A DNA stretch of 64,000 nucleotides, taken from Bos javanicus (lineage: Eukaryota > Chordata > Mammalia > Artiodactyla > Bovidae). The stretch is from positions 4,402,001-4,466,000 of the forward strand of contig NC_083896.1 of assembly GCF_032452875.1 (NCBI RefSeq), in the 5' to 3' direction. The notes under the pieces were generated by a model. That model ran no database searches. It saw nothing but the letters and a program-made list of their open reading frames with translations, and had not been told where the DNA came from. Below are positions 46,346 through 59,282 of the stretch, one piece after another. The position numbers and the translations under genes were made by a program. How positions within the stretch are numbered: position 1 is the stretch's first letter; each line of letters starts with the position of its first letter.

Positions 46346-47544
46346 CATGTATTAGTAGAATCAGATTAAAAGTTTTAAGAGATAAAATCTAACTGCCTGA
46401 ATCTAATCACACATCTGTCAGGTGACTACTGCTCATATTGACCTATCATTTAATGGAGTCTGCTCACAAAGGGGAGAAGAAATTCCTCCAAAGGGAACTG
46501 GGATCTTGTTACTAAAAATTAGGTAAATATAAAGACCTAAATACTACATATGAACACTAAAATGATCATATTACCAGTCTGTTTACAAATCTAATGACTC
46601 ACGATTTATCTAAATACAACACATACAGTGCAATCAAAATCTAGTCTTGTCATTTCTTTCCAGACTTAGTCCATATCTCTGTTCTCTTTATAGTTGAGTT
46701 TCCAACCTTCCTGAATGTATAATAAGCATGCTTTTGCAACATATTGATTAGAGCATAAGCTAAGCTACTATTACAAGGAGAATAATAAACACAGCAGCTC
46801 TAGTGAGGTATAATTTTATTTCTTTCTCATTGACAGTCAAATTTAGGCACACAGTCCAGAGTGGAGAAGGACTTGGTCCCTTCTACTGGGTTGCTGCATC
46901 ATTTTTTCCTAGGATACAGCCCTCATCATCAGTTAAAACTAGCGCAACATCACTTTACTGCATTTCCATAAAAAAAAGGAAAAATAAAAGATAAAAAGTA
47001 AAGAATAAGCTATTTATTTATTGATATAACCTGGCAGATACAAACATGACTTCTGCTTACCTCCTAATATCCTAACCATGTCACATGTATCTAGATAAAG
47101 ATATTTCAGAATAATTATTGCAAGAAAGAGTGCAGACAGATACTGGAGGAGAATTAATAATCTCTGTCACAAATATTTTTGCACATTTTCTGTTCCTAAT
47201 ATAGTATATACTTCCTCTTCCCTGTGCCCATGGCATCTAGAAGTGCCCTCTATTCTGAGAAAATCTCTCAGCTTCTTCATGGATATTTAGTTGCTCTATT
47301 TTAGAACTTTAATACCTCAACTTTGGAACTTATTGCTTGCGTCTCCATCTCCTTGAAGACAAAAAACACACTTTTCCAATGGCTAGGTCATTACATTTTT
47401 TTGTTGTTGAAAAATCAACAAGTCTGAAGAGTGCATTTTACTCCTATTCACTATCAGATTACAGAATATTATTCATGCTCATTAGTAAGATGGTAGTATA
47501 TTGGGTATCATTTATTGGGAAAGGGAGCTACTATACAAAAAAGC
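46346..47544. other. unassigned sequence
   Basis: No gene or repeat recognised. Composition is ordinary AT-rich. Confidence 0.4.
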
Positions 47545-47555
47545 ATTTGCCTTCA

Positions 47556-47746
47556 CAGACTTACCGACAGACTTACCGAAAAAACAGACTTCCAGTTACC
47601 AAATGGGAAGGATGGTGGGGGAGAGATAAATTAAGGGTTTGAACTGAGCAGATATAAACTACTATGTATATGAGAAACAAGGTAATTCTGTATAACTCAG
47701 GGAACTATCCTGTAATAAACCATAATGGAAAAGAATATGAAAAAGA

Positions 47747-47779
<33 letters not shown>

Positions 47780-47850
47780 AACTGAACCACTTTGACATAT
47801 ACCAGAAACTAACACACATTGTAGATCAAGTATCATTCAATTAAAAAAAT
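47556..47850 (+). mobile_element. L1 3' end with 11-bp TSD
   Basis: 5'-truncated artiodactyl L1: 'ggaactatcctgtaataaac', 'gaaaagaatatgaaaaagaa', a (TG)n run at 47749-47777, 'taacacacattgtagatcaa' and an A tail. Exact repeats 'atttgccttca' lie at 47545-47555 and 47851-47861. Confidence 0.9.
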
Positions 47851-47861
47851 ATTTGCCTTCA

Positions 47862-50261
47862 ACTCTTAAATGGGTTCACTGGAGCTTAACAAAGAAAACT
47901 ACTTTTACACAGACATCTCTGGATACAAATTTTCCTTGTTAAGACCATTTTGGTATTCTTTATTAAAAACTTATATTGCCCATTAGTGTGTTGTAGGAGA
48001 CATTCAACTGCAGAAGGAGCATTATAGTGTGTGCTTTGAATATGAGTAAAGAATATTTTAGGGATGATGTTCATATAAGTTAGTATGAAAAGTAATATTC
48101 TTCATCTGAGACTGGTTACATTTCCTAGCAGAACTAAAAACTAAGACAGATGATAACTGAAAAAGCCATTCTGTGCATTTATGTTTCAATACAGTGAATG
48201 TAATTTCCACTAAACACGTTATTTTCCCTTTACAATAAACAGTAACAATTAAAATGTTATTTACTACTTGGTACTTCAAAAAGTCTCAGTTTCTTTTTTC
48301 TAGTGTACTTCACTGCTGTTAATGATTACTTAATTATTGACAGCTTCCTGATGTTGAACAAAATTTTCAAAACATAATTAATACAAACAGACTCAAGTTG
48401 ACTGAAAAGTTTCCCCATACCAGCTTAACTCTTCTTGTCCAACAAGGTAAAAGAAGCAGAAAGGCAAGTACGCTTTAAAAAATAGTAATCACCATGAGAC
48501 TTCGAGATTATTTGTCAGTTCTTTAGCTCAGACTTGAGAATATCTGGACAGAAATGAAAAATCCAGCCATATTGCAAATTTGATTCACATAAGCCACAAA
48601 AAACTGCTGAGCTAAGTAACTATTCACTTTTTTATTTTTATAATCTTATATTCATTATAAAATAATAAAAATTATAAATGAGGCTTCATCTACATACTTC
48701 AAAGCATTTGTCTCATTTACTCATCTTTGCGTGTCCTCTCTGGAATAATCTGAGCTCCTAACAAGAAAGACAATCACAAATCGTGTGTTATTGATCTTTA
48801 AACTCTAGGATGTTTCTCTATTAATATTTTTTTCTACTTTTCATAGTTATGGAGAACTCTTCTTTATTCTACCAAGCAGAAGCCCGTGATAAAACCTGAA
48901 AACTGGCCCAAGAACTGCACACCAAACAATAATAAGTGGCGAGGGGCAAGTTTGTGCTGCCCAGCTTAGTCAAATATATTGAATCATATCTAACAGAATG
49001 TCTCAGTGTTAATAACAAAAGATTGACTTAATGTTCTTGAGGGTCTTGATAATTATTTATAAATTTAAAACATTTCACGTATCAGTTGATGTATTTTCTT
49101 GACAACACATTTAATACACCAATTTGTTTCACATATTAGCAAGAGTTCAACAGTAATACTTTTTGAAGCAGTAAATTCAGGATTAAACAGAGATTTAAGA
49201 AGAAACTGAACAAACTCATTCAGAATTAGTTGTGTCCATGTGACTTGTTAAATAATGATTGAAAAGTTTTCCTGGAAACTATAATTAAAGTTAGTTGAAG
49301 ATTTTCATTCATATTTATTTGATTAATTCTATAGTCTTTTTCTTTTAAGTTCAAAATTCTTTTCTTTTTAAAAATGTTCTTAGTCTTCACATCTTTGGAT
49401 TTTGGACTTTAAGTCTATTTATTCTTTCCATGCATCAGTTAGGATTCAATCAGTACTAACATGAAGATTATGGAATAAGAAATTTATCATGGAAGTTAGA
49501 AATCAAACAATTAAAGGAGGAAACAGGGAAATAAACACATAAAATAAATTGTTGAAGGATTGAAGAAAAATCATTAACTAACTCTGACACAGACAAATGA
49601 GGAAGAGTTTACAAGGAAATTTGGAAGTATAGCACATCTGACTGCCAGAGTGGGATTATGAAGGAAGATTGATGCTTATGGCAGGCTGTTGCCTTTATGT
49701 GTTTATTACATATGAGTTTCAGCAAAGGGTGTGGTAGTGGGCCTTACATCATTGTTGATAGGCAGGGCTGGAGTTAATAAAAGAGAGCTGGATGGGGGGA
49801 GGGCAGAAGCAAGGGAAAACTGAAATCCTCTGGACTTTTCATTTACATTTCAATGCCTCTAATCAACAAAATACCAACAAATTTCAGAACATATAGGTTC
49901 TGCTTTGTTTATATCTGCGAAACCTCATACAACTACTATTTGTGTCAATTCTATTTTGAAATTACAGAGAAAATTCTGGGAAATGTAGTTCCCAATAAAA
50001 TAAAGTTGATAATAGAACAATCTGACTCAGCCCAACCCTCATCAACTTGACATCCCGATACACCTGACATTCTGCAACTTAAATACTCAGATATAATACT
50101 GAGGTGACTATTAACACATTTTATATTAGTAGGGAAATGGAAGAGGGAAAACTGAAATAAAAATAATCTTTGATTTCACAGACAGAGATAGATATATATG
50201 CATATAGATATAGACATGTAATTTCTTCATGTATATATCATATTATGCATGTATATATATA
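47862..50261. other. unassigned sequence, LTR-like in its right part
   Basis: I recognise nothing at 47862-49420. The stretch 49430-50090 ('gtttattacatatgagtttc', 'gggaaatgtagttcccaata') has the composition of an old LTR but I cannot name it. Confidence 0.35.
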
Positions 50262-50576
50262 TGACAGCAAAAGTCACTCAGTTGTGTCCAACTCTTTGTG
50301 CTTCCATGGACTATACAGTTTATGGAATTCTCAAGGCCAAAATACTAGAGTGGGTAGCCATTCCCTTCTCCATGGGGATCTTCCCAACCCAGGGATCAAA
50401 CCCAGGTCTCTTTCATTGCGTGTGGATTCTTTACCAGCTGAGCCACAAGGGAAGCCCAAGAATACTGGAGTGGATAGACTATCCCTTCTCCAGGGGATCT
50501 TCCCGACCCAGGAATTGAACCAGGGTCTCCTGCATTGCAGGCAGATTCTTTACCAGCTAGCTACATGGGAAGTCTC
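50262..50576 (-). mobile_element. Bov-tA SINE with a second tRNA-derived unit
   Basis: Antisense BovA part ('aaagtcactcagttgtgtcc'), first tRNA head ending 'gagccacaagggaagcccaa', then a second partial BovA and tRNA head ending 'ttaccagctagctacatggg'. It has the same architecture as 11871-12190 and lies in TA-rich sequence. Confidence 0.9.
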
Positions 50577-50581
50577 ATATA

Positions 50582-50591
<10 letters not shown>

Positions 50592-50626
<35 letters not shown>
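50592..50626. repeat. (TA)n microsatellite
   Basis: A pure TA run directly beyond the SINE head. Confidence 0.95.
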
Positions 50627-50628
<2 letters not shown>

Positions 50629-50700
50629 TGGTCATAGGTGCTTTTCACTTCCCTTTTCCCTTATCACCTCTGAATACAGTCAGAATATATGCATGCTTGT

Positions 50701-50718
50701 GCACACACACACACACAC
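50701..50718. repeat. (CA)n microsatellite
   Basis: A short CA run at the broken edge of the L1 5'UTR. Confidence 0.9.
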
Positions 50719-50723
50719 AAAAC

Positions 50724-51475
50724 CCACAGCAGGCCACTATTGACTCATGCCTTGCCAGAGACTCCCAAACACTCACAGGCAGGTATGGCTCAGTCTCTTG
50801 TGCGGTCACTGCTCCCCTCCCCTGGGTTCTGGTGTGTACAAGGTCTTGTTTGTGCCTCCAAAAGTCTCTGTTTCCCCCAGTCCTATGGAAGTCCTGTAAT
50901 GAAATTCCAGTGATCTGCAAAGTCAGATTGCTTGGAGACTCCCAGTCCCCTTGCCAGATCCCCAGTTTGGGAAGTCTAATGTGGGGCCTAGAACCTTTGC
51001 AGCAGTGAAAGAACTTCTTTGTGTAATTATCCTTCAGTCTGTGGCTTGCCCACCTGGCGGGTCTATGGCAGGACTAATGGTGACCTCCTCCGGGAGGACT
51101 TAAGCCACACGCTGTGCCTCCCAGGACTGCTGCTGCCAGAACCCCCCGTCCCCACAGCAGGCCACTGCCAACCCAGGTCTCTGCAAGAGACCCTCAAACA
51201 CTCACAGGCAGGTCTGGCTCAGTCTCTTGTAGGGGGTCACTGCTCCTTTACCTTGGGTCCTGATGTGCACAAGCTCTGGTTTGTGCCTCCAAGAGTCTCT
51301 GGTGGGTATTGGGTTTGATTTTAACGTGACTGTGCCTGTCCTACCTTCTTATTGCAACTTCTCCTTGGTCCTTGGACGTAAGGTACCTTTTTTATTTTGG
51401 TGGGTTCGATGTTTGTTCAGCAGCTGTGTTCTCACAGGAGATGAGCACATGCCCTTCTACTCCGCCATCTTGATT
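50724..51475 (-). mobile_element. isolated ruminant L1 5'UTR/promoter with internal tandem units
   Basis: On the minus strand this starts with the canonical L1 5' end (plus strand '...tactccgccatcttgatt', i.e. an AAGATGGCGGA-type YY1 site at the transcription start, near 51461-51475) and covers about 750 bp of G+C-rich 5'UTR. Two homologous units start at 50724 and 51152 (both 'cccacagcaggccact'; both later 'aacactcacaggcaggt', 'ggctcagtctctt') about 428 bp apart. No ORF1 or ORF2 follows: the element breaks at a CA repeat. Confidence 0.8.
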
Positions 51476-53700
51476 TGAGAGGACAAACACAGTCAGAAAG
51501 ACATTTACTATGAAGAATTTGCTCACAAAATTTATGGAAGCTAGCAAGTTCCAGGATCATCAGGGTGAGTCAGCAAGCCAGACAAAAGCTGTTGGTTCAG
51601 TGCCAGTCTGATCAAAAGGACTGAAAACCAAGAGTCAAAAGTATAGTTTTGGTTCAAAGGTCAGCAGACTTGAGACCTAGGAAAAACAAATGTTCCAGTC
51701 AAAGTCCCAAGGCAGCAAAAAAGCCATCCCAGACTGAAAACTGTCAGGCAGGCAGAATTTCTTCCTAGTCAGGAAACAGTCAGACTTTTGGTTCTACTCA
51801 GTACTTTCACAGATCGAATGAGGCCCACCCACCTTAGAAAAGGCAATCTGCTTAACTCAGTCTACTGACACCAATATTAACATTATCTAGAAACACCCTC
51901 ACAGAAACACCCAAAATAATGTTTGACCAAATATCTGGATACACTGTGGCCCAGTCAAGTTGCCCCATGAAATTAACCATCACACCTCCCAGATCTAACT
52001 CCAATCAACATGAACTATTCTTAAGTCTGTTGAACTCTGCTATATGTTAAAGGAAAGCCTTTCTAATTAAATAAATCTACAATTATGTCATCATGACTGA
52101 TATTCAAACTTTCCCTGTAAATTTCAAAAGAGGAAACTTAAGCTGAATGGTTTTCCAGTTGTTGGAACACATGGGACTATTTAGAACAGAAATTTCCATA
52201 ATTACTTAACCATAGCTTCATACTGGAATCACCCTGTGGAACTTTGACATTATTAATGCCCTGGGCTATATAGATTCACTTATATATTCCATTTACTTAT
52301 TTTGGAACAGACCTGAACATGGATATAATTTGAAAGCAGCTCAGTTAATTATGAAGTACAATCCAAGTAGAGAACAGTCACTGCTCTATATCCATCCTGA
52401 GATGTCAAAACGTGTTTCACACACTCAGAGAAAGGAAGCTGAGCAAACTAGTTTAATTATTCTAGTTTTAATTAAAATATTTTAGTAACTGGATAACAAA
52501 ACTGTCATTGTCTTCACTGTTTTTTCACTTAACAGCATTGGTAGCCAGGTATTCAGAAGCAGATATATCATGTGACTTTCTGCTTTCCCCCCTATCAACC
52601 AGAAAATATAATTCCTTGTTATAATGGCCATTTTCTCATATTTAGTTCACTGAATTATTGAACTTTCATTATCCACAGGCACATGGACGTGGGCAAACCC
52701 AAAACATCTTACCAGAATGCAGTTCCTTATTTTGTCTTCAAATTATTTTTGAAACACTACTTAATCTCTGATACTGACACACTTGTCTCATACTCATTAT
52801 TACAGTTATAGTGAGGCCATAAATATTGGGTAGTCAAAATTATTTTTTTTTTAGTCATCAGAAAAAAAATCCCTTTGAATTTTTCTTAGTTAGAAGTCTC
52901 ACCTGGAGCCCTCCTCTTGAACTAGCATTGATGCATACAATTGACAAAAGACAAATGTTACATAATTGCAAGAAAATCTTCCAGTTGCTGGAGCATTTTG
53001 TTTCTGTCTAACAGTAAAACAGAGAATTTTTGTTTTGTTTATTTGCTTTGCATTCGTTTGCTTTCAATGCAAAATAGGTAGATTGGTACGTAGGTAGATA
53101 GATAGACACAGATAGATAGCACCAAGAAATGATTTCCAGAAAAAAAAAAGACCAGTTGGTGGTTTTTTTGCCTTCAATAAAAAGGCAAAAAAAAGGTTCA
53201 ATAATATCTTTAAAAGCTCCACCTCTGTGCTCCCTTATTTATTAAGCAGAGATATTTTCAGTGAGTTATGAGTACTGACTATAACTTGAAAACCCTTCCT
53301 TTACAATAAATATCTTCATCAGAAGATATTCACCTCCAAAATGTGGCCAATAAGCCTGCAAAAAGCAATGACCGTAATATAATTACACTCCTCCTTATTA
53401 AAATGTTCAACCATTTGCTACAGATGCACAGTTCATGGTTATGGAAAAGGGTAATTTGTTTAATAAAATATTCACCCAGCTACGCATAATGTGATTTAAT
53501 CAGTACATTATATGCAGGCTTCAAATGTAAAGTAGCTCAAATGATCAAACTGAATGGGGGAGGGGTAAGATGGAAATTCATCTTCCCTCTTTATAAATCT
53601 TTTACATTTCAGAAATTTCTAAAGACATATTCTGAAGACCACCTGCCATACCAAACAACAGAATAATTGCTCTGCTGGAGGTAGACATAATCAAAGCTAT
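51476..53700. other. unassigned sequence; possible old LTR at 51500-52000
   Basis: 51830-51990 ('gaggcccacccaccttagaa', 'gaaacaccctcacagaaaca', 'gaaattaaccatcacacctc') resembles an old mammalian repeat I cannot name. A GATA-rich patch lies at 53095-53120. Nothing coding was recognised. Confidence 0.35.
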
Positions 53701-53739
53701 TTTTGAGATTTGACATTGGTTTGTTCATATTATAAGTTC

Positions 53740-54380
53740 ATGTCATTTGATGGTCATATACCAGTATGGTCTTATTCAGACCAAAACTCTTCTTCCCTCG
53801 TATCCCATATTGAGTCTATTGTATATCCTTCAGCACTACCTACAAAATATTTTTATTGCTGTTACCCTGGTCCAAGCCATCATTATTTCTCACTTGGACT
53901 CCTGCTATAGATATCTCTTTCATCTTCCTGCTTCTGACCTCACCTCTCCTAAGCATATTCTAGTTCGGAAATCAAAATGATGCTATTTAAATTAAAGTCA
54001 TTTCTTGCCATTCCTCTTAAAAAATTCTCCAGTGGCTCTTCATTTGAGAGCAAATACCAAAGACTTAGAATGATCTAAAATATTTGCTTGTCATTGGTTC
54101 CCAATTAATTTTCTGATTTGACCCCATATTACTCTCCACATCATTCATATTGATCCACCCCACTGGCATTCCCTCAGTTGAGTCAACACACCAGGCATCT
54201 TTTTTTAGACCTCAGATAGAATTTGCATCTTGATAAGCTACCTTTCTCTCATATATCCAAAGCTTCACTACCTCATATCTTGTAGATATTTATCAAACAT
54301 CATCTCTATCAAGGCCTTTTTGACGTTTTCTCTAATGGTCTTACCCCAAATTTTATGCCTTGATCCTTCCCTGTTCCACT
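53740..54380 (+). mobile_element. L2 LINE relic
   Basis: Sense L2: 'ttggactcctgctatagata', 'cttctgacctcacctctcct', 'ccagtggctcttcatttgag', 'caaataccaaagacttagaa', 'aacacaccaggcatctt', 'tatcaaggcctttttgacg'. It is cut by BovB. Confidence 0.78.
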
Positions 54381-54399
54381 ATGCTTTATTTTTCTTCTT

Positions 54400-56016
54400 C
54401 AGTTCAGTTCAGTCGCTCAGTCATGTCCCACTCTTTGCGACCCCATGAATCGCAGCACGCCAGGCCTCCCCGTCCATCACCAACTCCCGGAGTTCACTCA
54501 GACTCACGTCCATCGAGTCGGTGATGCCATCCAGCCATCTCATCCTCTGTCATCCCCTTCTCCTCCTGACCCCAATCCCTCCCAGCATCAGTCTTTTCCA
54601 ATGAGTCAACTCTTCGCATGAGGTGGCCAAAGTACTGGAGTTTCAGCTTTAGCATCATTCCTTCCAAAGAAATCCCAGAGCTGATCTCCTTCAGAATGGA
54701 CTGGTTGGATCTCCTTGCAGTCCAAGGGACTCTCAAGAGTCTTCTCCAAAAGCATCAATTCTTCGGTGCTCAGCCTTCTTCACAGTCCAACTCTCACATC
54801 CATACATGACCACAGGAAAAACCATAGCCTTGACTAGATGGATCTTTATTGGCACAGTAATGTCTCTGCTTTTGAATATGCTATCTAGGTTGGTCATAAC
54901 TTTCCTTCCAAGGAGTAAGTGTCTTTTAATTTCATGGCTGCAGTCACCATCTGCAGTGATTTTGGAGCCCCCAAAAATAAAGTCTGACACCGTTTCCACT
55001 GTTTCCCCATCTATTTCCCATGAAGTGATGGGACTGTATGCCATGATCTTCGTTTTCTGAATGTTGAGTTTTAAGCCAACGTTTTCACTCTCCTCTTTCA
55101 CTTTCATCAAGAAGCTTTTTAGTTCTTTTTCACTTTCTGCCATAAGGGTGGTGTCATCTGCATATCTGAGGTTATTGATATTTCTCCCAGCAATCTTGAT
55201 TCCAGCTTGTGCTTCTTCCAGTCCAGTGTTTCTCATGATGTACTCTGCATATAAGTTAAATAAGCAGGGTGACAATATACAGCCTTGACGTACTACTTTT
55301 CCTATTTGGAACCAGTCTGTTGTTCCATGTCCAGTTCTAACTGTTGCTTCCTGACCTGCATACAGATTTCTCAAGAGGCAGATCAGGTGGTCTGGTATTC
55401 CCATCTCTTTCAGAATTTTCCACAGTTTAGTGTGATCCACACAAAGGATTTGGCATAGTCAATAAAGCAGAAATAGATGCTTTTCTGGAACTCTCTTGCT
55501 TTTTCCATGATCCAGCAGGTGTTGGCAATTTGATCTCTGGTTCCTCTGCCTTTTCTAAAACCAGCTTGAACATCAGGAAGTTCACGGTTCATGTATTGCT
55601 GAAGCCTGGCTTGGAGAATTTTGAGCATTATTTTACTAGTGTGTGAGATGAGTGCAATTGTGCAATAGTTTGAGCATTCTTTGGCATTGCCTTTCTTTGG
55701 GATTGGAATGAATATTGACCTTTTCCAGTCCTGTGGTCATTGCTGAGTTTTCCAAATTTGCTGGCATATTGAGTGCAGCACTTTTACAGCATCATCTTTC
55801 AGGATTTGAAATTGCTCAACTGGAATTCCATCACCTCCACTAGCTTTGTTCATAGTGATGCTTTCTAAGGCCACCTTGACTTCACATTCCAGGATGTCTG
55901 GCTCTAGATCAGTGATCACATCATCGTGATTATCTGGGTCATGAAGATCTTTTTTGTACAGTTCTTCTGTGTATTCTTGCCACCTCTTCTTAATATCTTC
56001 TGCTTCTGTTAGGTCC
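54400..56016 (-). mobile_element. BovB LINE, 1.6 kb, with 12-bp TSD
   Basis: Antisense BovB from the (ttcag)n tail to the linker region upstream of the RT. Exact repeats 'atttttcttctt' lie at 54388-54399 and 56017-56028 and define both ends of the 5'-truncated insertion. Confidence 0.96.
54733..55628 (-). pseudogene. BovB reverse transcriptase, frameshifted
   Basis: On the minus strand, frame 55628-55410 encodes the RT start (VQAGFRKGRGTRDQIAN, then FIDYAKSF, with the motif A Asp present). A small deletion at about 55440 shifts the frame, and 55440-54733 continues with LLRNLYAGQEATVRTGHG, KVVRQGCILSPCLFNLYAEY, the catalytic NLRYADDTTLMAES and MYGCESWTVKKAE. A further gap removes part of the C-terminal region and RVPWTARRSNQSIL resumes in frame 54736-54494. 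The upstream linker (RRWQEYTEELYKKDLHDPDN-type) is at 56018-55737. It is dead because of frameshifts and 5' truncation. Confidence 0.85.
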
Positions 56017-56028
56017 ATTTTTCTTCTT

Positions 56029-57077
56029 AGTGCTTATCTAAGGTAGATATTTTTATTGAATATTTCAATGTTGTATCTCTAGTACATGGTGAAGAGGAAT
56101 ACTTGCTCAACTGGTGAGTAGGCTAAAGATAATGAAGACCAACAACCAACCTCATCTACTCCAATGTGCACTGGAATACAGTTGTTCTCTTTTGCATGAC
56201 AGTAGTAGTGAGGGAAAAATTGTCCCCAACTTTGAATAGTAAGTTAAGCATGGCTTCACACAAAAAAATCAGTTCCCAACTTTAGTTCACAGGATTGTAG
56301 GTCAGTTAGACAGTTCTGTTGGTCTGTTCCAGGTTCATCTTGACCATTATTGCTCATGAGTGTATGGTCAGCTGGAGGGTTGACTGGGAATTCACTGATC
56401 TAAGATAGTTCCTGCTGGGATCAACTGGTTCTGTACCACAAGATTTCTTATCCTCCACCAGGCTAACCTGCACTTGGTGATTACATGGATACAAGAAAGA
56501 AAGTGAAGCACACACAGGCACTTGAGGTCTAGGCTCAGGATAGGCATACCTTCCTTTCTGCCATATTCTTTTATCCAGTAAAATCACCAAGATGGCCATA
56601 TTCAAGAGGGTGAACAAAATATAAAATATTTCATCCCTGACAAAGGAACCTTTGCAAAGCCACACTGTAGAGATAATTTACTACTTAAGTATCTCAATAA
56701 TATCACTAATGGCTATGAATCATTAAATCCTGATAGCAATACAAAAAGCCCAAGAGATGATGTCTTTGCACACCACACAATCATGTTACTGTCATTATTA
56801 AATTATTAATTGAGTATCTATTTTGTAGATTGGGTATCAACTATTGAAAGGCTCTATTGTGACTAAGATTAGCTTATAATAGTATACATTCAAAATTTTC
56901 TTATTCTACTTTTGTATTCTCATTAGTAGCTGTAAACTTTAACCCCTTATTAAAGAGGCATAATTAACTTAAGGCAAATGGAAAGATAATTTGAATGAAA
57001 CTGGTTATGTGCAAGTTCAGCAGGAACTTTGCAGAAGAATCTGAGATAAAGCATACATACAATCACATTACAGAAAT
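56029..57077. other. unassigned sequence
   Basis: No gene or repeat recognised. The antisense frame at 56354-56665 (103 codons) has a hydrophobic stretch but no motif I know. Confidence 0.4.
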
Positions 57078-57224
57078 AATGAGATAATACTTCATACCAA
57101 TTAGAATGGCCAAAATTTAGAACACAGGCAATATCAAATGCTGGCAAGTGTGTGCATTAAGAGAAATGCTCATCTATTTCTGGTGAGAATGCAAAATGAT
57201 TCAGCTACATTGGGTGATAGCTTG
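57078..57224 (+). mobile_element. old L1M 3' region, part 1
   Basis: 'aatgagataatacttcatac', 'ttagaatggccaaaatttag', 'tggtgagaatgcaaaatgat' is L1M. A BovA2 interrupts it. Confidence 0.78.
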
Positions 57225-57502
57225 GCTGCTGCTGCTGCTAAGTCATTTCAGTTATGTCCAACTCTGTGCGACCCCATAGACAGTAGCCCAGGCTCGCCCG
57301 TCCCTGAAATTCTCCAGGCAAGAACACTGGAGTGGGTTGCCATTTCCTTCTCCAATGCATGAAAGTGAAAAGTGAAAAGTGAAAGTGAAGTCACTCAGTC
57401 ATGTCCAACTCCTAGCGACCTCATGGACTGCAGCCTACCAGGCTCCTCCATCCATGGGATTTGCCAGGCAAGAGTACTTGAGTGGATTGCCATTGCCTTC
57501 TC
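57225..57502 (-). mobile_element. BovA2 SINE with 10-bp TSD
   Basis: Antisense dimer from 'gctgctgctgctgctaagtc' to 'gattgccattgccttctc'. Exact repeats 'tgatagcttg' lie at 57215-57224 and 57503-57512. Confidence 0.96.
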
Positions 57503-58190
57503 TGATAGCTTGACAGATTTTCACAGAACCAAACATCTTCTTACCGTATGATCCAGCAGTTGTACTCCTTGGCATTTATCCAAAGGAGTTAAAAACTTAA
57601 AGTCCATGCAAAAATCTACACAAGTCTGTTTATTGCAGCTTTATTCAAGATTGCCAAGACTTAGATGCAACCAAGATGTCCATGAGTAAGTAAATGCACA
57701 CATAAACTATGGCACATCCAGACATTATTTATCACTAGGAAGAAGTGAGCTATCAGTCCATGAAAAGACAGGGCGGAATTTAAGTGCATATTATTAAGTG
57801 AAAGAAGTCAGTCTGAAAAGGCTGCATGCTGTTTGATTCCAACTCTATGACAGATAGAAAAAGGCAAAACAATGGAAACAGTAAGAAGATCAGTGGCTGC
57901 CATGGGTACACAGGAGAGACGAACAGGCAGAGCACAGAGGATTTTTAGGACAGTTGAAGTACTCTGTATGATACTATTATAGTGGATGTATGACATTATA
58001 CATTTGTCTAAATCCATAGACCCTACAACATCGCAGAGTGAATCCTAAGGTAGACTATGGATTTGGGGGAATTATGATGTGTCAATACACGTTCATCCTT
58101 GATAAGAAAGGTACCATTCTGGTAAGAGATGTTGATAAGCAGGAAGCTATGCATCTCTGCCCTCCCCTCTCAATTATGTTGAAAAACTAA
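57503..58190 (+). mobile_element. old L1M 3'UTR, part 2
   Basis: 'gtatgatccagcagttgtac', 'ggcatttatccaaaggagtt', 'gcaaccaagatgtccatgag', 'agatcagtggctgccatggg', 'ctatggatttgggggaatta'. It is the same L1M type as 12191-12880 and alignable to it. Confidence 0.82.
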
Positions 58191-58254
58191 AAGTGCCCTG
58201 AAATAAGAAAATCTTAAAAGTGTCATCACAGAAACTAGTCTTTTTAAATAATTG

Positions 58255-58437
58255 AGTGAAAGTCACTCAGTTGTGTCCGACTCTTTGCAGCCCCATGGAC
58301 TATGCAGTCCATGGTATTCTCCAGGCTAGAATACTAGAGTAGGTAGCCTCTCCCTTCTCCAAGGGATCTTCCCAACCCAGGGATCACAGCCAGGTCTCCC
58401 GCATTGCAGGCAGGTTCTTTACCAGCTGAGTCACGAG
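58255..58437 (-). mobile_element. Bov-tA SINE
   Basis: Antisense SINE from 'gtgaaagtcactcagttgtg' to 'ttaccagctgagtcacgagc'. 'aattgag' occurs on both sides and may be part of the target-site duplication. Confidence 0.92.
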
Positions 58438-58582
58438 CATTTTAATTGAGAGCAGCAGTCTTGGAAAAGAGATGCAGTCTTTGCTACTTTTTCCAGAGGA
58501 AACAGTGAGATGCAACAAAAATATGCAGCTATTAAAATATATGCATTCATCCTGTCTTTATATGCATTTAAACATATATTTT

Positions 58583-58859
58583 TGGAGAAGGCAATGGCAC
58601 CCTACTCCAGTACTCTTGCCTGGAAAATCCCATGGACAGAGGAGCCTGGTAGGCTGCAGTCCATGAGGTCGCTAAGAGTCAGACACAACTGAGCGACTTC
58701 ACTTTCACTTTTCACTTTTCACTTTCATGCATTGGAGAAGGAAATGGCAACCCACTCCAGTGTTCTTGCCTGGAGAATCCCAGGGACGGGGGAGCCTGGT
58801 GGGCTACTGTCTATGGGGTTGCACAGAGTCAGACACAACTTAAGCGACTTAGCAGCAGC
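58583..58859 (+). mobile_element. BovA2 SINE with 13-bp TSD
   Basis: A full dimer from 'tggagaaggcaatggcaccc' to 'aagcgacttagcagcagc'. Exact repeats 'aaacatatatttt' lie at 58570-58582 and 58860-58872. Confidence 0.96.
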
Positions 58860-58872
58860 AAACATATATTTT

Positions 58873-59282
58873 ATTTATTATATTTCTGTTATTTTCTTTC
58901 AATTACCTATACTTTTCATCTTTGTTTTTTCTTCCTTTTCTCTAAGATATCCCACAACTGTTGTTGTCTTTTAATTTTTCTGATCTTGACATCATGCTAC
59001 TCTGCTTTCTGCCATACTCCCTCTCAAATTGGTTTGGAAGCTTCAGTTTAAGAAAAAGGCATAATTTTCTCATATTTTGCAGATATTTAAATATCCTATG
59101 TTCCAAATACAAACACAAATGAAGTAATGCCACAAAGTAGATGAAATTTTGAGTTCTCTACATAAATGTAAACAGAAAATTCTCGAACAAGTAAGGAAAA
59201 AATAGTAAATTCAATGCAATTTCTGTTATATCTTTACCTGAATTCTAAAGCATTCATTTGTTTTGATTTAGTCAGGGATATA
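58873..59282. other. unassigned AT-rich sequence
   Basis: No element or gene recognised. Confidence 0.4.

Noticed and set aside
50724..51300. spaced repeats as a possible CRISPR-like array
   Set aside because: There are only two long units 428 bp apart, and they belong to an L1 5'UTR; the organism is a mammal.
50535..51318. open frames of 157 and 99 codons on the plus strand
   Set aside because: They read through a SINE, microsatellites and the antisense strand of an L1 5'UTR; not a gene.
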